From an uncultured Muribaculaceae bacterium (GTDB lineage Bacteria > Bacteroidota > Bacteroidia > Bacteroidales > Muribaculaceae), in contig CAJTYD010000032.1 in NCBI GenBank assembly GCA_910583775.1, positions 1 to 29,163 of the forward strand: 29,163 nucleotides of DNA, read 5' to 3'. Position numbers and translations under genes: made by a program. The notes below the pieces were generated by a model. The model saw only the letters and a list, made by a program, of their open reading frames with translations, made no database searches and was not told where the DNA came from. This document shows positions 1-7,902 of this stretch, in pieces (the stretch's first letter is position 1; each line of letters starts with the position of its first letter).

Positions 1-46
1 AAACTGGGTGTTTGTTTTGCAATTTGCTGATTTTCAGCGTTTGTTG

Positions 47-132
47 CGGAGAGACAGGGATTCGAACCCTGGGTGCCTAAAAGGCACAACGGTTTTCGAG
101 ACCGCCCCGATCGACCACTCCGGCATCTCTCC
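47..132 (-). tRNA. tRNA-Ser (anticodon CGA)
   Basis: Read on the minus strand, the sequence folds as a class II tRNA. The 7-bp acceptor stem GGAGAGA/TCTCTCC spans positions 126-132 and 48-54, and the discriminator base is G (complement of 47). The anticodon arm is GCGGT-CTCGAAA-ACCGT, giving anticodon CGA. There is a long variable arm typical of serine tRNAs (TGTGCC..GGCAC) and a T-arm CAGGG-TTCGAAT-CCCTG. No CCA is encoded. Reads UCG serine codons. Confidence 0.96.
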
Positions 133-270
133 TCGGTCGTTTTTGATAGCATACAAAATTACTATATTTTTTGCATTCGGTAAAATATTTTGAGATCTTT
201 TTTGTAATTTTTTATTCCCTAACGCGGAGGGAAATTTATAAAGGGCTGCAATCAAGCAATTTACAAAACA

Positions 271-303
271 AACTTCAGGATCATTTTTACAGATCCTGAA
301 GTT
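271..303 (-). terminator. Intrinsic terminator downstream of hcp
   Basis: A perfect 12-bp stem (271-282 with 292-303, AACTTCAGGATC/GATCCTGAAGTT) and a 9-nt loop lie about 50 bp beyond the hcp stop. In the minus direction a T-rich stretch follows (TGTTTTGTAAA). This fits the 3' end of the DUF488-cupin-hcp transcript. Confidence 0.7.
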
Positions 304-349
304 CCAAATTACCTTATATCTCGGTTTCTCTCAATTATCAAAGGAGTTA

Positions 350-2089
350 TCAGTCACCGCAACTGTCAAGACCAAGCTGACAGGATAAGGAGGATCCATC
401 TGACTCGGAGCAAGACGAAGCATCTTTTTCCGGACTTTCTCCTATAAGGTTAGCAATGTCTTCTTCTACGGTCGAGATGGTGCCGATTTTGAAATTTTCC
501 TGAAGCACTTTCAAAATATCCGGAGTGAAGAAAGCCGGCAACGTCGGACCGGTATGAATATTCTTTACACCCAACGACAACAACGCCAGAAGAACAATCA
601 CAGCTTTCTGCTCATACCAGGCTATATTGTAGACAATCGGAAGATCGTTGATATTCTCGACACACAGAGCATCCTTAAGTGCGAGGGCTATCTTGACAAG
701 CGAATAAGAATCATTACACTGCCCGGCGTCGAGAACCCGCGGGACACCATCGATATCACCCAACGGCAATTTATTATAACGATATTTCGCACACCCGGCT
801 GTAAGGATCACGCAATCCTCAGGAAGAGCCTCTGCAAATTGTGTATAATATGCGCGGGAAGGAAAACGTCCGTCACACCCGGCCATAACAACGAATTTGC
901 GTATCTTGCCTCTCCTGATCAGATCAATGATCTTGGGAGCCAGCTTTATAACCTGCTGGTGAGCGAATCCGCCGATTATCTCGCCATGCTCTATCTCTGT
1001 AGGAGGCTGACATTTCTGTGCCCTTTCAATCAGCTGCGAGAAATCTTTCCGGCCTTTAGAGTCTGCCTCGATATGATGGGTGCCGGGCATAGCAACAACT
1101 CCCGTTGTATACACACGGTCAAGATATGTACAGTTTTTACGCGGAGGAACTATACAATTGGATGTAAACAGGAAAACTCCGTTAAAAGTCTCGAATTCAT
1201 CAATCTGTTTCCACCATGCATTGCCATAATTTCCGGCAAAATGGGGATATTTCTTAAAAGCCGGATAGTATTGTCCAGGCAACATTTCAGAATGAGTATA
1301 AACATCTACCCCCTTGTCCTTAGTCTGCTCAAGCAGCTCTTCAAGATCCTTCAGATCATGACCACTGATAAGTATTCCGGGTCTATTGCGCACGCCAATA
1401 TCTACTTTTGTGATTTCAGGGTCGCCATAAGTTCCTGTATTGGCCCGATCCAGAAGATCCATCACGGCAACTCCACCGGCTCCGACCTTCATGACGAGTT
1501 TAAAAAGCTCGTCCATCTCAATATCACTGCGTGCGGTTTCGGCCATAGCGTTCTCAATAACGGCATATACACCCTCATCCTCATATCCAAGATTGGCAGC
1601 ATGGCGGGCATACGCAGCCATCCCTTTGCAACCGTAAATGGCAAGCTGCTTCAGGCCGCGCTTATTCTCATCCGGTTCGGAAAGAACTCCTGTTATATGT
1701 TCATATTTCTCCGCTTCATCAGGGGTAGCTATGAATTCAATCTGTGGCAGAGCAGGAATGTCAATACTATTTCCTCTTGCAATTTCAAGAAGACGCTTTT
1801 TTTCATTAAAAGCACGTCTGATGAAATCATCAAGAGACGCATTGTCAAAATTCGCGTTAGTGATTGTGGTGAACAATGCATCAATAATCTCTCGACTTGC
1901 CTCGCGAGAACTCAAATTCTTTTCTCTAAGAGCTCTGTTAAGCGCGGAAACGCCTCTAACGGCATAAAGAAGGAGATCCATTCGCGCGGATATCTCCGAA
2001 TGCTTCCCGCAAACGCCGATCTTAATGCATCCATTACCACGCAGTGTCTCCTGACACTGATAACAAAACATTTCCGGTCGGTTTTCCAT
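350..2089 (-). CDS. hcp: Hybrid cluster protein (Hcp, hydroxylamine/NO reductase family)
   Basis: 579-residue cytoplasmic Fe-S protein of the Hcp family (E. coli Hcp is 550), which reduces hydroxylamine in vitro and is linked to nitric-oxide detoxification. The N-terminal cluster motif is C9-x2-C12-x8-C21-x5-C27. All eight expected ligands of the hybrid 4Fe-2S-2O cluster are visible: H244, E268, C312, C405, C433, C458, E493 and K495. The start is the ATG at 2089; an internal ATG at residue 7 (MFCYQC) matches the usual family start and is an alternative. A cysteine-containing C-terminal tail (C560, C570, C577) extends past the conserved domain. It lies 17 bp after the cupin gene, probably in the same operon. 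No Hcp reductase (Hcr) gene is next to it. Confidence 0.97.
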   Translation of the reverse strand: MENRPEMFCYQCQETLRGNGCIKIGVCGKHSEISARMDLLLYAVRGVSALNRALREKNLSSREASREIIDALFTTITNANFDNASLDDFIRRAFNEKKRLLEIARGNSIDIPALPQIEFIATPDEAEKYEHITGVLSEPDENKRGLKQLAIYGCKGMAAYARHAANLGYEDEGVYAVIENAMAETARSDIEMDELFKLVMKVGAGGVAVMDLLDRANTGTYGDPEITKVDIGVRNRPGILISGHDLKDLEELLEQTKDKGVDVYTHSEMLPGQYYPAFKKYPHFAGNYGNAWWKQIDEFETFNGVFLFTSNCIVPPRKNCTYLDRVYTTGVVAMPGTHHIEADSKGRKDFSQLIERAQKCQPPTEIEHGEIIGGFAHQQVIKLAPKIIDLIRRGKIRKFVVMAGCDGRFPSRAYYTQFAEALPEDCVILTAGCAKYRYNKLPLGDIDGVPRVLDAGQCNDSYSLVKIALALKDALCVENINDLPIVYNIAWYEQKAVIVLLALLSLGVKNIHTGPTLPAFFTPDILKVLQENFKIGTISTVEEDIANLIGESPEKDASSCSESDGSSLSCQLGLDSCGD

Positions 2090-2106
2090 AAGATCAATTT
2101 TATTGG

Positions 2107-2451
2107 CTATCCTTCTGTCTTGTCTGATTTAACTTTAATCAGCATGATTTTAGAATCACACTTGGCGACAACGCTATGAGGAACCCCCTCTCCCATAAGT
2201 AAAAAATCACCGGCCTTCAGCTCATGCTTATTATCAAGCATGGTAAACTCCACATTTCCCTCGACAAGATATATCATCACTTCTGCCGGAGCAAGGTGGG
2301 TTGAAAGACTCTGACCTTTCAGGAAAGCCAGGATTGACACTCCTCCATTCAAATTCTCGAAAATACTTTTAAACTGGACATTCTGAGAATCTTCTTTCAC
2401 TTGAGAGGCAAGCGAAAGGACCTCTCCAAACTTATAATCAGATCTTAACAT
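2107..2451 (-). CDS. Small single-domain cupin protein
   Basis: 114 residues forming one cupin_2-type beta-barrel. The first cupin motif is around residues 50-66 (H52, E57, then YLVEG) and the second around 80-97 (AGDFLLMGEGVPHSV, H92). Only one histidine is present where many cupins have HxH, so metal binding may be altered or absent. Substrate is unknown. The gene sits 17 bp upstream of hcp on the same strand and 64 bp downstream of the DUF488 gene, so co-transcription with hcp is likely and a redox or nitrosative stress role is an inference from context. No signal peptide. Confidence 0.85.
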   Translation of the reverse strand: MLRSDYKFGEVLSLASQVKEDSQNVQFKSIFENLNGGVSILAFLKGQSLSTHLAPAEVMIYLVEGNVEFTMLDNKHELKAGDFLLMGEGVPHSVVAKCDSKIMLIKVKSDKTEG

Positions 2452-2515
2452 AGTTATAAGAATTATTTAGATAGTTGATAATAATTAATCTATATAACGA
2501 AATGGGAACCGTCTT

Positions 2516-2896
2516 CTACATATCCGAACATGGGATCCATCCGTCATTCACAAGAATCTCTTCAAGAACAACAGCATTATTATGCTCATGATCATGAGAT
2601 GAATACAGAAGTGTGATCTTGGGCTTGGACGCTATTATGTTCATAAAGGATGCAAAGGCCGGATTAGACTTCAATTCCTCCTCATAGCGTTTTGAGAATT
2701 CCTCCCATAGCATATCCGGCGATGAATGAAACCACTCTCTCAATTCAGTCGAGGGTGCAATCTCCTTATCCCATAAATCATAATGAAAAGTCTCATGTGA
2801 CAAACCTCTGGGCCAAAGTCGGTCAATATATATTCTGAAGCCATCATCCTTGGAAGGAGGATCGTATGCCCTTTTAATTTCAACTTTATGCTCCAT
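2516..2896 (-). CDS. DUF488 family protein (YeaO-like)
   Basis: 126 residues with the DUF488/YeaO hallmarks in order: an early DRLWPRGL (about residues 26-33), WDKEIAPSTELREW (about 42-55), and the late LLYSSHDHEHNNA (about 96-108). The family is widespread and of unknown biochemical function. It is the first gene of the leftward DUF488-cupin-hcp cluster. Its ATG at 2896 lies directly beside the palindromic repeat that begins near 2902, so the repeat forms its upstream region. Soluble; no signal peptide or membrane segment. Confidence 0.9.
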   Translation of the reverse strand: MEHKVEIKRAYDPPSKDDGFRIYIDRLWPRGLSHETFHYDLWDKEIAPSTELREWFHSSPDMLWEEFSKRYEEELKSNPAFASFMNIIASKPKITLLYSSHDHEHNNAVVLEEILVNDGWIPCSDM

Positions 2897-2901
2897 AGTA
2901 T

Positions 2902-3066
2902 ATTAAGTATTAAATCTCGCAAGTAAATTTAAATAGGTTTATAGTTTGAGTAGAGGAGTTAGACAATACCATTTGTCTGATATCTCGGTCAGGCGGTAAC
3001 CTCTAAGAAACTTTAAACTTCAGGTTTTCAAGTTCACTGGAACTTACGAAACTTGAATTAAGTATT
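2902..3066 (+). repeat. Palindromic repeat A, copy 1 (MITE-like)
   Basis: A core of about 145 bp (2912-3056) is flanked by a 10-bp direct repeat ATTAAGTATT (2902-2911 and 3057-3066) that looks like a target-site duplication. The core is homologous, in inverted orientation, to 10529-10684: they share GGTTTATAGTTTGAGT, CGGTAACCTCTAA, and about 47 bp at the end with 4 mismatches. The termini are imperfect inverted repeats of the type TTyAArTTTCGCAAGT. An extra GTTTCGTAAG at 3109-3118 pairs with the right end (CTTACGAAAC, 3043-3052). No coding sequence. Confidence 0.7.
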
Positions 3067-3187
3067 TGTTATAATAACAATTATTTAAAAAGTATAGTTC
3101 AACAAAACGTTTCGTAAGAACTACATGTCGAGAAGGTAAACTTTTCTACCCTAAAAAAGTATAAATCACTACTACTGACATCTTTCC

Positions 3188-3388
3188 TAAGAGTGTGTCT
3201 GGATTTAAATGAAATTAATACAGATAGAGATTTTTGAGGGATTTAAGCAAGTTGAGAAAGGAGAAACCTCTCGGTTTCGACTGCCGAAACTTGGCTTAAA
3301 TCACCAAAAAGATCATCTGTAGTGATTTCAAGATTTTCCATTACATTCTTTTATAGTTAAAATCAGTTTAAATCCAGACACACTCTAA
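3188..3388 (+). mobile_element. 195-bp MITE, copy 1 (element B)
   Basis: The element (3191-3385) begins GAGTGTGTCTGGATTTAAA and ends with its exact reverse complement, so it has perfect terminal inverted repeats of about 19-20 bp. It is flanked by a TAA target-site duplication (3188-3190 and 3386-3388). A second copy of identical length lies inverted at 9896-10090. No transposase is encoded. A 3-bp TAA duplication with GAG... ends resembles elements moved by IS5-superfamily (IS1031-type) transposases; that assignment is inference. It carries a 37-codon ORF (3209-3322) that stays open in both copies. Confidence 0.88.
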
Positions 3389-3544
3389 GTGTTCGTTCCT
3401 TAAAATTTCAAATTTCAAGAGACAAGTTCCAATGTTTAAAATATACTTTTACCTGTTTCCGTTGTTATAAAAAAGGAGTGAGATTGATAAAAATGACTAC
3501 CTGTCATTTTTCATTATATTTTATATAATCAGTAATGTAAATCC
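3389..3544. other. udp upstream region with hairpin and possible leader ORF
   Basis: Contains CAAGTTCCAATG (3423-3434), identical to 12 bp of repeat A copy 2, perhaps a decayed fragment. A perfect 9-bp hairpin AAAAATGAC/GTCATTTTT (3489-3511) follows. Just before it is AAGGAG (about 3474-3479), then an ATG at 3493 opening an 11-codon ORF that stops at 3528, 16 bp before udp. Whether the hairpin is an attenuator, terminator or chance cannot be told from sequence. No clear TAnnTTTG box is seen. Confidence 0.35.
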
Positions 3545-4435
3545 ATGGAAACCTACAATCGATTCATACCGCCGTCGGAACTTATCATCAACGAGGATGG
3601 TTCCGCTTTTCATATTCATCTGCGCCCCGATCAGCTTCGCGACAATATAATATTCGTCGGAGACCCGGGAAGAGTCGACATGGTCGCCTCATATTTCGAC
3701 AGGATCGATTATAATGTCTCATCCCGCGAATTCCATGCAATCGGAGGAACCTACAAGGAGATGCCCATGATGGTGATATCTCATGGCATAGGTCCGGACA
3801 ACATAGAAATCGTCATCACCGAGCTCGATGCGCTGGCAAACATAGATTTCTCCACAAGAACTGTCAAACCCAAACACAGGACGCTAAACATCGTCCGTGT
3901 CGGCACTTCAGGGTCCCTGCAGGAAGACCTTCATATCGGAGACTATGTGATAGCCGAAAAAGGTATGGGATTCGACGGAATACTAAACTTCTATGCTGAC
4001 CGCGACAAAGTATGCGACCTCGAATTCGAACGTGAATTCTGCCGCCATACCGGCTGGAACAAAACCTGGGCAGCCCCCTATACTGTAGACGCAGATCCGG
4101 AACTGGTGAGTCATATCGGAAGAGACGACATGATAAGAGGATACACGATCGCCGCCGTAGGCTTTTATGCGCCTCAGGGAAGAATGATACGTCTTCCACT
4201 CACCGATCCTCATCTTAACGAAAAAATCGAGAGCTTTGATTATCATGGACGCCACATAACCAACTTCGAAATGGAATCGGCGTGCCTTCAGGGCATGGCC
4301 AGGCTGTTGGGACACCGAGCCATGACGGTATGCTGCATCATCGCCGAACGCAGAGCAAACAACGCCAATACCGACTATAAACCGAAGGTTAAACAGCTCA
4401 TCGAGACCGTGCTCGAAAGATTTGCGGATTTTTAA
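3545..4435 (+). CDS. udp: Nucleoside phosphorylase, uridine phosphorylase type
   Basis: 296-residue cytoplasmic enzyme of the PNP_UDP_1 superfamily, expected to split uridine with phosphate into uracil and ribose-1-phosphate in pyrimidine salvage. Visible motifs are the phosphate-binding GDPGR (residues 39-43), VRVGTSGS (117-124) and the substrate/ribose-binding FEMES (241-245). Length is typical of the longer Bacteroidota and eukaryotic-like uridine phosphorylases (E. coli Udp is 253). The start is the ATG at 3545. The gene is convergent with dprA, with 52 bp between them. Substrate choice between uridine and a related nucleoside is not proven by sequence alone. Confidence 0.88.
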   Translation: METYNRFIPPSELIINEDGSAFHIHLRPDQLRDNIIFVGDPGRVDMVASYFDRIDYNVSSREFHAIGGTYKEMPMMVISHGIGPDNIEIVITELDALANIDFSTRTVKPKHRTLNIVRVGTSGSLQEDLHIGDYVIAEKGMGFDGILNFYADRDKVCDLEFEREFCRHTGWNKTWAAPYTVDADPELVSHIGRDDMIRGYTIAAVGFYAPQGRMIRLPLTDPHLNEKIESFDYHGRHITNFEMESACLQGMARLLGHRAMTVCCIIAERRANNANTDYKPKVKQLIETVLERFADF

Positions 4436-4487
4436 TAAAGTAAGTAGGGATTCAGTTACGTTTAAGCAACAGACTCAAGCGCTTTAT

Positions 4488-5606
4488 TTATGCCATCCCG
4501 TACCGGTTGCCGGGAAATCGGTGGATGATGCCGTCGAACTCGAGTTCCACAAGCGTCGACATAATTTCCGGCACCGGGAGCTGACTCAAGGTATGAAGCG
4601 TATCAATAGTAATCGGTTCGTTTCTGAATTTCAATATCTCGCATATTTTCCTGGCGCTTCCTTCAAGCTCCGGGAAAAGATTGCGTTGCCTGGGCGTCAC
4701 TTTCACGCCAAGTGGACGCCAGTCCATCATCTCGATCACATCGGCGGCCGAAGTTAGAAGGTGCGCTTTCTCCCTGCGGATCAAAAGATTGGTTCCCGCG
4801 CTGTTCACATCCGATATCCTTCCCGGAAGAGCCATAACCTCCCTGTCGTAAGAGAAAGCAAGATTCGCCGTGCTCATCGCTCCTCCTTTAATCGGAGATT
4901 CGACCACAACAGTCAACGGCGAAAGACCGGCCACTATCCGGTTTCTCTCGAGGAATCTCGCAGCAAAAGGCGTTGTTCCGGAAGGATATTCCGAAATAAG
5001 CGCTCCACCGCTTTTAAGAATCCTTCTGGCAAGATCTCGGTTAGGAGCAGGATAGATCATGTCGAGGCCATGAGCCACAACAGCCACTGTAGTCAGATTG
5101 TTGTCGAGCGCGGCCTTATGTGCAGCAGAGTCAATGCCGAACGCCAGTCCGCTCGCAACCACAAGATCCGGGAAATATGCCCCCAGATCTGCAGTAAATT
5201 TCTGACAGAACTCCATACCATAGACAGTAGGTTTTCTTGTTCCGACGATGCTGATGAAATTTTCTACATCCAGATCCGCGTCTCCGAGTTTATATATCGC
5301 CACCGGTGCGTCAGGAATCTCACGCAGCAACATGGGATAGTCTTCGTCAAGGAGGGAATAGACGCTGATTCCGTGTCTTTTGACAAACTTAGCCTCTTCC
5401 CTTGCCCTGAACAAAGCTTCCTGACGGTCCATATCAGGGAAGCGGAAAGAATCGGTTATCCTTTCCATTCTGAGACTGAGCTCGCCCATTCCGAGGGTGA
5501 AGAAGTCCTCTGCAGTGACTCCACAGTCAGGCAAGACTCTCACGAGCTGCGGAGAAACGTTCTTTGTCATTGACAAAGCAATCTTATAGACAAGCTCATC
5601 ATCCAT
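4488..5606 (-). CDS. dprA: DNA-processing protein DprA (Smf)
   Basis: About 372 residues. DprA loads RecA on incoming single-stranded DNA during natural transformation; it is also kept in many bacteria not known to be competent. An N-terminal helical region is followed by the Rossmann-like DprA domain with IVGTRKPT and the hallmark SGLAFGIDSAAHKAAL, then GGALISEYPSG and RNRIVAGLS. The C-terminus (about 310-370) looks like the winged-helix DML1-type domain. The frame opens with GTG at 5615, overlapping the thioesterase stop (TAGTG). I prefer the ATG at 5606 because MDDELVYKIAL matches the family start, but the GTG cannot be excluded. Probably co-transcribed with the thioesterase upstream. Confidence 0.95.
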   Translation of the reverse strand: MDDELVYKIALSMTKNVSPQLVRVLPDCGVTAEDFFTLGMGELSLRMERITDSFRFPDMDRQEALFRAREEAKFVKRHGISVYSLLDEDYPMLLREIPDAPVAIYKLGDADLDVENFISIVGTRKPTVYGMEFCQKFTADLGAYFPDLVVASGLAFGIDSAAHKAALDNNLTTVAVVAHGLDMIYPAPNRDLARRILKSGGALISEYPSGTTPFAARFLERNRIVAGLSPLTVVVESPIKGGAMSTANLAFSYDREVMALPGRISDVNSAGTNLLIRREKAHLLTSAADVIEMMDWRPLGVKVTPRQRNLFPELEGSARKICEILKFRNEPITIDTLHTLSQLPVPEIMSTLVELEFDGIIHRFPGNRYGMA

Positions 5607-5614
5607 AACATCCA

Positions 5615-6037
5615 CTATTTAAGGTAGCGGCTGAAAACAGCTGCCAGTTCATCGCCACGCGAAAGTTTTCCATCCTTAAGGACAACGACAGTAACCACGC
5701 CTTCCGCACATATCTCCCCGTTAGGTTTTATTATGTCCTGATGGAAGATAAACCTCGGTCCTTTTCTCTCAAGGCGCAGACAGCTGATGAAATTGTCACC
5801 CCCGCGAAGAGATGTCTTGTATTCAATCTCTATCTTTCTTACAACTGCATCGATTCCTCTATTATGCATCTCTATAAAAGAGAGACCGGCATCAGCACAA
5901 AACCGATGTCGGGTATGCTCCATATAATGGAGATAGTTTGCATTGTTCACGATCTGTTCGCAATCAAGTTCATAATCGCGAACCTCCATATCCATTATGA
6001 AACAATACCTTTTGTTTTTTTCCTGAAGAATCCTCAT
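5615..6037 (-). CDS. Acyl-CoA thioesterase, hotdog fold (4HBT family)
   Basis: 140 residues. The 4HBT/YbgC-like signature is at the start: RDYELDCEQIVNNANYLHYMEHTRHRF, with the likely catalytic aspartate at D25. The first 14 residues may not be real: a second ATG (5995) gives MDMEVRDYELD, the usual family start. The ATG at 6037 has AAAGGA a few bases upstream, supporting the longer form. It should hydrolyse an acyl-CoA or acyl-ACP in the cytoplasm; the acyl group is unknown. Its stop overlaps the possible GTG start of dprA, and it lies 13 bp after the membrane-protein gene, consistent with one leftward operon. Confidence 0.88.
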   Translation of the reverse strand: MRILQEKNKRYCFIMDMEVRDYELDCEQIVNNANYLHYMEHTRHRFCADAGLSFIEMHNRGIDAVVRKIEIEYKTSLRGGDNFISCLRLERKGPRFIFHQDIIKPNGEICAEGVVTVVVLKDGKLSRGDELAAVFSRYLK

Positions 6038-6050
6038 AACAATTAATCCT

Positions 6051-6587
6051 TTAAAAGTGAATTAGACTATCCGGGTGTGATTCCTTACATGATATCAATC
6101 CAACCGCTTCGATAAACGCCTCCTCATCAGGATAGGCATGAAGCGGAAGCCACAAGAAGCCTTCCCAATCCCCGGTCATGGAAAAAGTGACACCGTCTTT
6201 CCCAACCCTGTATCTTCCAAAGGAAGAATAAGGGATATCCTCCCGCCTTATCTCATCGTCTCCTTCAAAAATTCTAACAGACAACAGATCTTTCCCGCAT
6301 TCCACGGAATGAGAGGTTACATTCAGGCAACATCCCTTTCTGAGACCGTAATAATAATATATCATCGCCAAAGCTCCCGGAAGAATGAGAAACATCACCA
6401 CCAGAGAGATTATCATCAATCTGAGATCAACGGCGATTCCGAGCACCAAACCGGCTATCACGAGCAACGACATTACAATCATCACAGTTTTTCCATATCT
6501 GAAAAAAATGGTTCTCGCCAGCGCTCCCCTCCCCATTCTGAAGATATCGGAACGCACAGTCGCCATGCCGTTTTCAATGACTGCCAT
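6051..6587 (-). CDS. Small two-helix membrane protein, unknown function
   Basis: 178 residues, family not recognised. Two adjacent hydrophobic helices span about residues 33-52 and 55-79, separated by a short loop (DLR). A soluble C-terminal half follows, with alternating strands (SVRIFEGDDEIRREDIPY, YRVGKDGVTFSM), reminiscent of YcxB-like or bacterial PH-like domains in layout; I do not claim homology. The ATG at 6587 overlaps the end of the peptidase gene by 14 bp and has AGAAGGG just upstream, which supports that start and suggests translational coupling within the 7722-to-4488 leftward cluster. Confidence 0.75.
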   Translation of the reverse strand: MAVIENGMATVRSDIFRMGRGALARTIFFRYGKTVMIVMSLLVIAGLVLGIAVDLRLMIISLVVMFLILPGALAMIYYYYGLRKGCCLNVTSHSVECGKDLLSVRIFEGDDEIRREDIPYSSFGRYRVGKDGVTFSMTGDWEGFLWLPLHAYPDEEAFIEAVGLISCKESHPDSLIHF

Positions 6588-7722
6588 CCCTTCTGAGTCG
6601 CTCCTTGCGATAGATTTCCTTATTCACAGCCTTAAGCCGCTGAACGAATCCAGAGTTGTCCTCATTATAAAGTTTCTGCATATCGATATATTTATTGCCG
6701 TTCCCTTTCTTGATGGGAAACACCTCTCCCTTCATCTTATTGGCTTGGTCGCAAAGAGAGGAATGACCTCCCGGAAGGACTCCCCTCAGATCCCGGTCAA
6801 CGCCATCGGCAGAACATCTGACTGCCCTTATCTCTGAACAGGGAGGATAACCGATGCCTGTCCACATAATATACTCCTCCTTGAGATCTCCCGGTTTGAT
6901 TTTACTCAGATCCTCCACAGGACGGCAACCCTCTATAACTACGGTTGCTGTAGACGAAGAACGTGGAATGAAATCCTGATCCACAACCCATCTGTCGGGT
7001 CCGTTCGAATAATCGCGACCTTTCATGTCATGATAGAAGCTACGGCTGATTTCCTCAGTAAAGACTTCGGGAGTAACGGACTTATCTTTTACATACGGAG
7101 CAAGCAGATGACAGGCGCTCGCCTCCCTTACGAATCCGAATCCTTCGTTAGGTCGCCCCGAATGGCTATAGTTCGTTCTTACAATTACATGATCTTTCGC
7201 ATCCTTGAGATCGAATCTCTTAAAAGAATGATTGTTCGTTTCGAAATAAGCGCCGTTTCCGGAAGCGTCTATAACACCGAAATTAGCCTCCACTCCCATC
7301 GGTCGAGGTAAAGATCCAAGCAGCTTCGCGAAATCATCCACAGTCTTGCATGTTTTTAGTGCCTTAGCCATCACAACTCCCTCCTTGTCCATTTTCGAGG
7401 CGCTTACCTTGTCGTCTTTTATATTATATGAAGCCGTATTCATGATGGCGAAGCCTACATCGTTCATCCCGATCCAAGCCTCCCTCAGATATTTGTCTTC
7501 GGCGTTAAAAAGCGCTACATAGCCATATTCCCCTTTTAGAGGAGCGACATATTCAACTTTATTATTGGCCTTGCTCGTGTCGCGATGTTTCCACAAAAGA
7601 GGTCTTCCGTATGGATTGGCGTCAGCGCCGATGATTGCAGACGTACATCCCTCGGCATCATACGTGACAAAAAACAATGACGAGACAATGAGAAGAAGTG
7701 TTGTTACTTTCGATTTATTCAT
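6574..7722 (-). CDS. Secreted Ntn-hydrolase, C45-like (acyltransferase/amidase)
   Basis: 382 residues. An N-terminal hydrophobic signal segment (residues 5-20) is followed by EGC26TSAIIG: after removal of residues 1-25, Cys26 would become the N-terminal nucleophile, as in C45/C59-type Ntn hydrolases. The downstream GRPLLWKHRDTS, EAWIGMNDVGFAIMNT and GVEANFGVIDASGNGAYFET blocks match the core of that fold. Expected to act outside the cytoplasm on an amide or peptide bond; substrate unknown. It is the first gene of a leftward cluster (hydrolase - membrane protein - thioesterase - dprA). The 180 bp upstream hold the DUF1015 terminator and no clear -7 box. Confidence 0.85.
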   Translation of the reverse strand: MNKSKVTTLLLIVSSLFFVTYDAEGCTSAIIGADANPYGRPLLWKHRDTSKANNKVEYVAPLKGEYGYVALFNAEDKYLREAWIGMNDVGFAIMNTASYNIKDDKVSASKMDKEGVVMAKALKTCKTVDDFAKLLGSLPRPMGVEANFGVIDASGNGAYFETNNHSFKRFDLKDAKDHVIVRTNYSHSGRPNEGFGFVREASACHLLAPYVKDKSVTPEVFTEEISRSFYHDMKGRDYSNGPDRWVVDQDFIPRSSSTATVVIEGCRPVEDLSKIKPGDLKEEYIMWTGIGYPPCSEIRAVRCSADGVDRDLRGVLPGGHSSLCDQANKMKGEVFPIKKGNGNKYIDMQKLYNEDNSGFVQRLKAVNKEIYRKERLRRDGSH

Positions 7723-7829
7723 AACGATGCTGGTTTTACATGGAATCCTGAAATTTTACTCCGCCTCTCAGCAAAGAGTCAGAATTCTGTCGGTAAAAAT
7801 AATATAAAAAAGCAATATAAACAAATAAA

Positions 7830-7867
7830 GCAGGCGGAGCTTTCCTTCAACTGGAAGCACCGCCTGC
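7830..7867 (-). terminator. Intrinsic terminator of the DUF1015 gene
   Basis: Stem GCAGGCGG (7830-7837) with CCGCCTGC (7860-7867), extended inside by TTCC/GGAA. In the minus direction it is followed by TTTATTTGTTTAT. It lies 35 bp beyond the stop of the DUF1015 gene. Confidence 0.78.
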
Positions 7868-7902
7868 AACTATGTGTGGGGAATTAAAACTAAAAACGCT
7901 AT

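Noticed and set aside
8..193. Short open frames across the first 250 bp
   Set aside because: They run through the tRNA-Ser gene and have no protein features.
554..2179. A 541-codon open frame on the plus strand opposite hcp and the end of the cupin gene
   Set aside because: It is a complement-frame artefact: hcp has every catalytic ligand, while the antisense product has no recognisable domain and crosses the intergenic gap.
3061..3190. A small gene between repeat A and the MITE
   Set aside because: No frame of useful length with a plausible start; the sequence is AT-rich with repeat debris.
4434..4488. A terminator between convergent udp and dprA
   Set aside because: Only AATAAAG/CTTTATT about 40 bp apart can pair; too weak to call.
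4761..5573. A 270-codon plus-strand frame opposite dprA
   Set aside because: Basic, low-complexity translation without motifs; DprA on the other strand is unmistakable.
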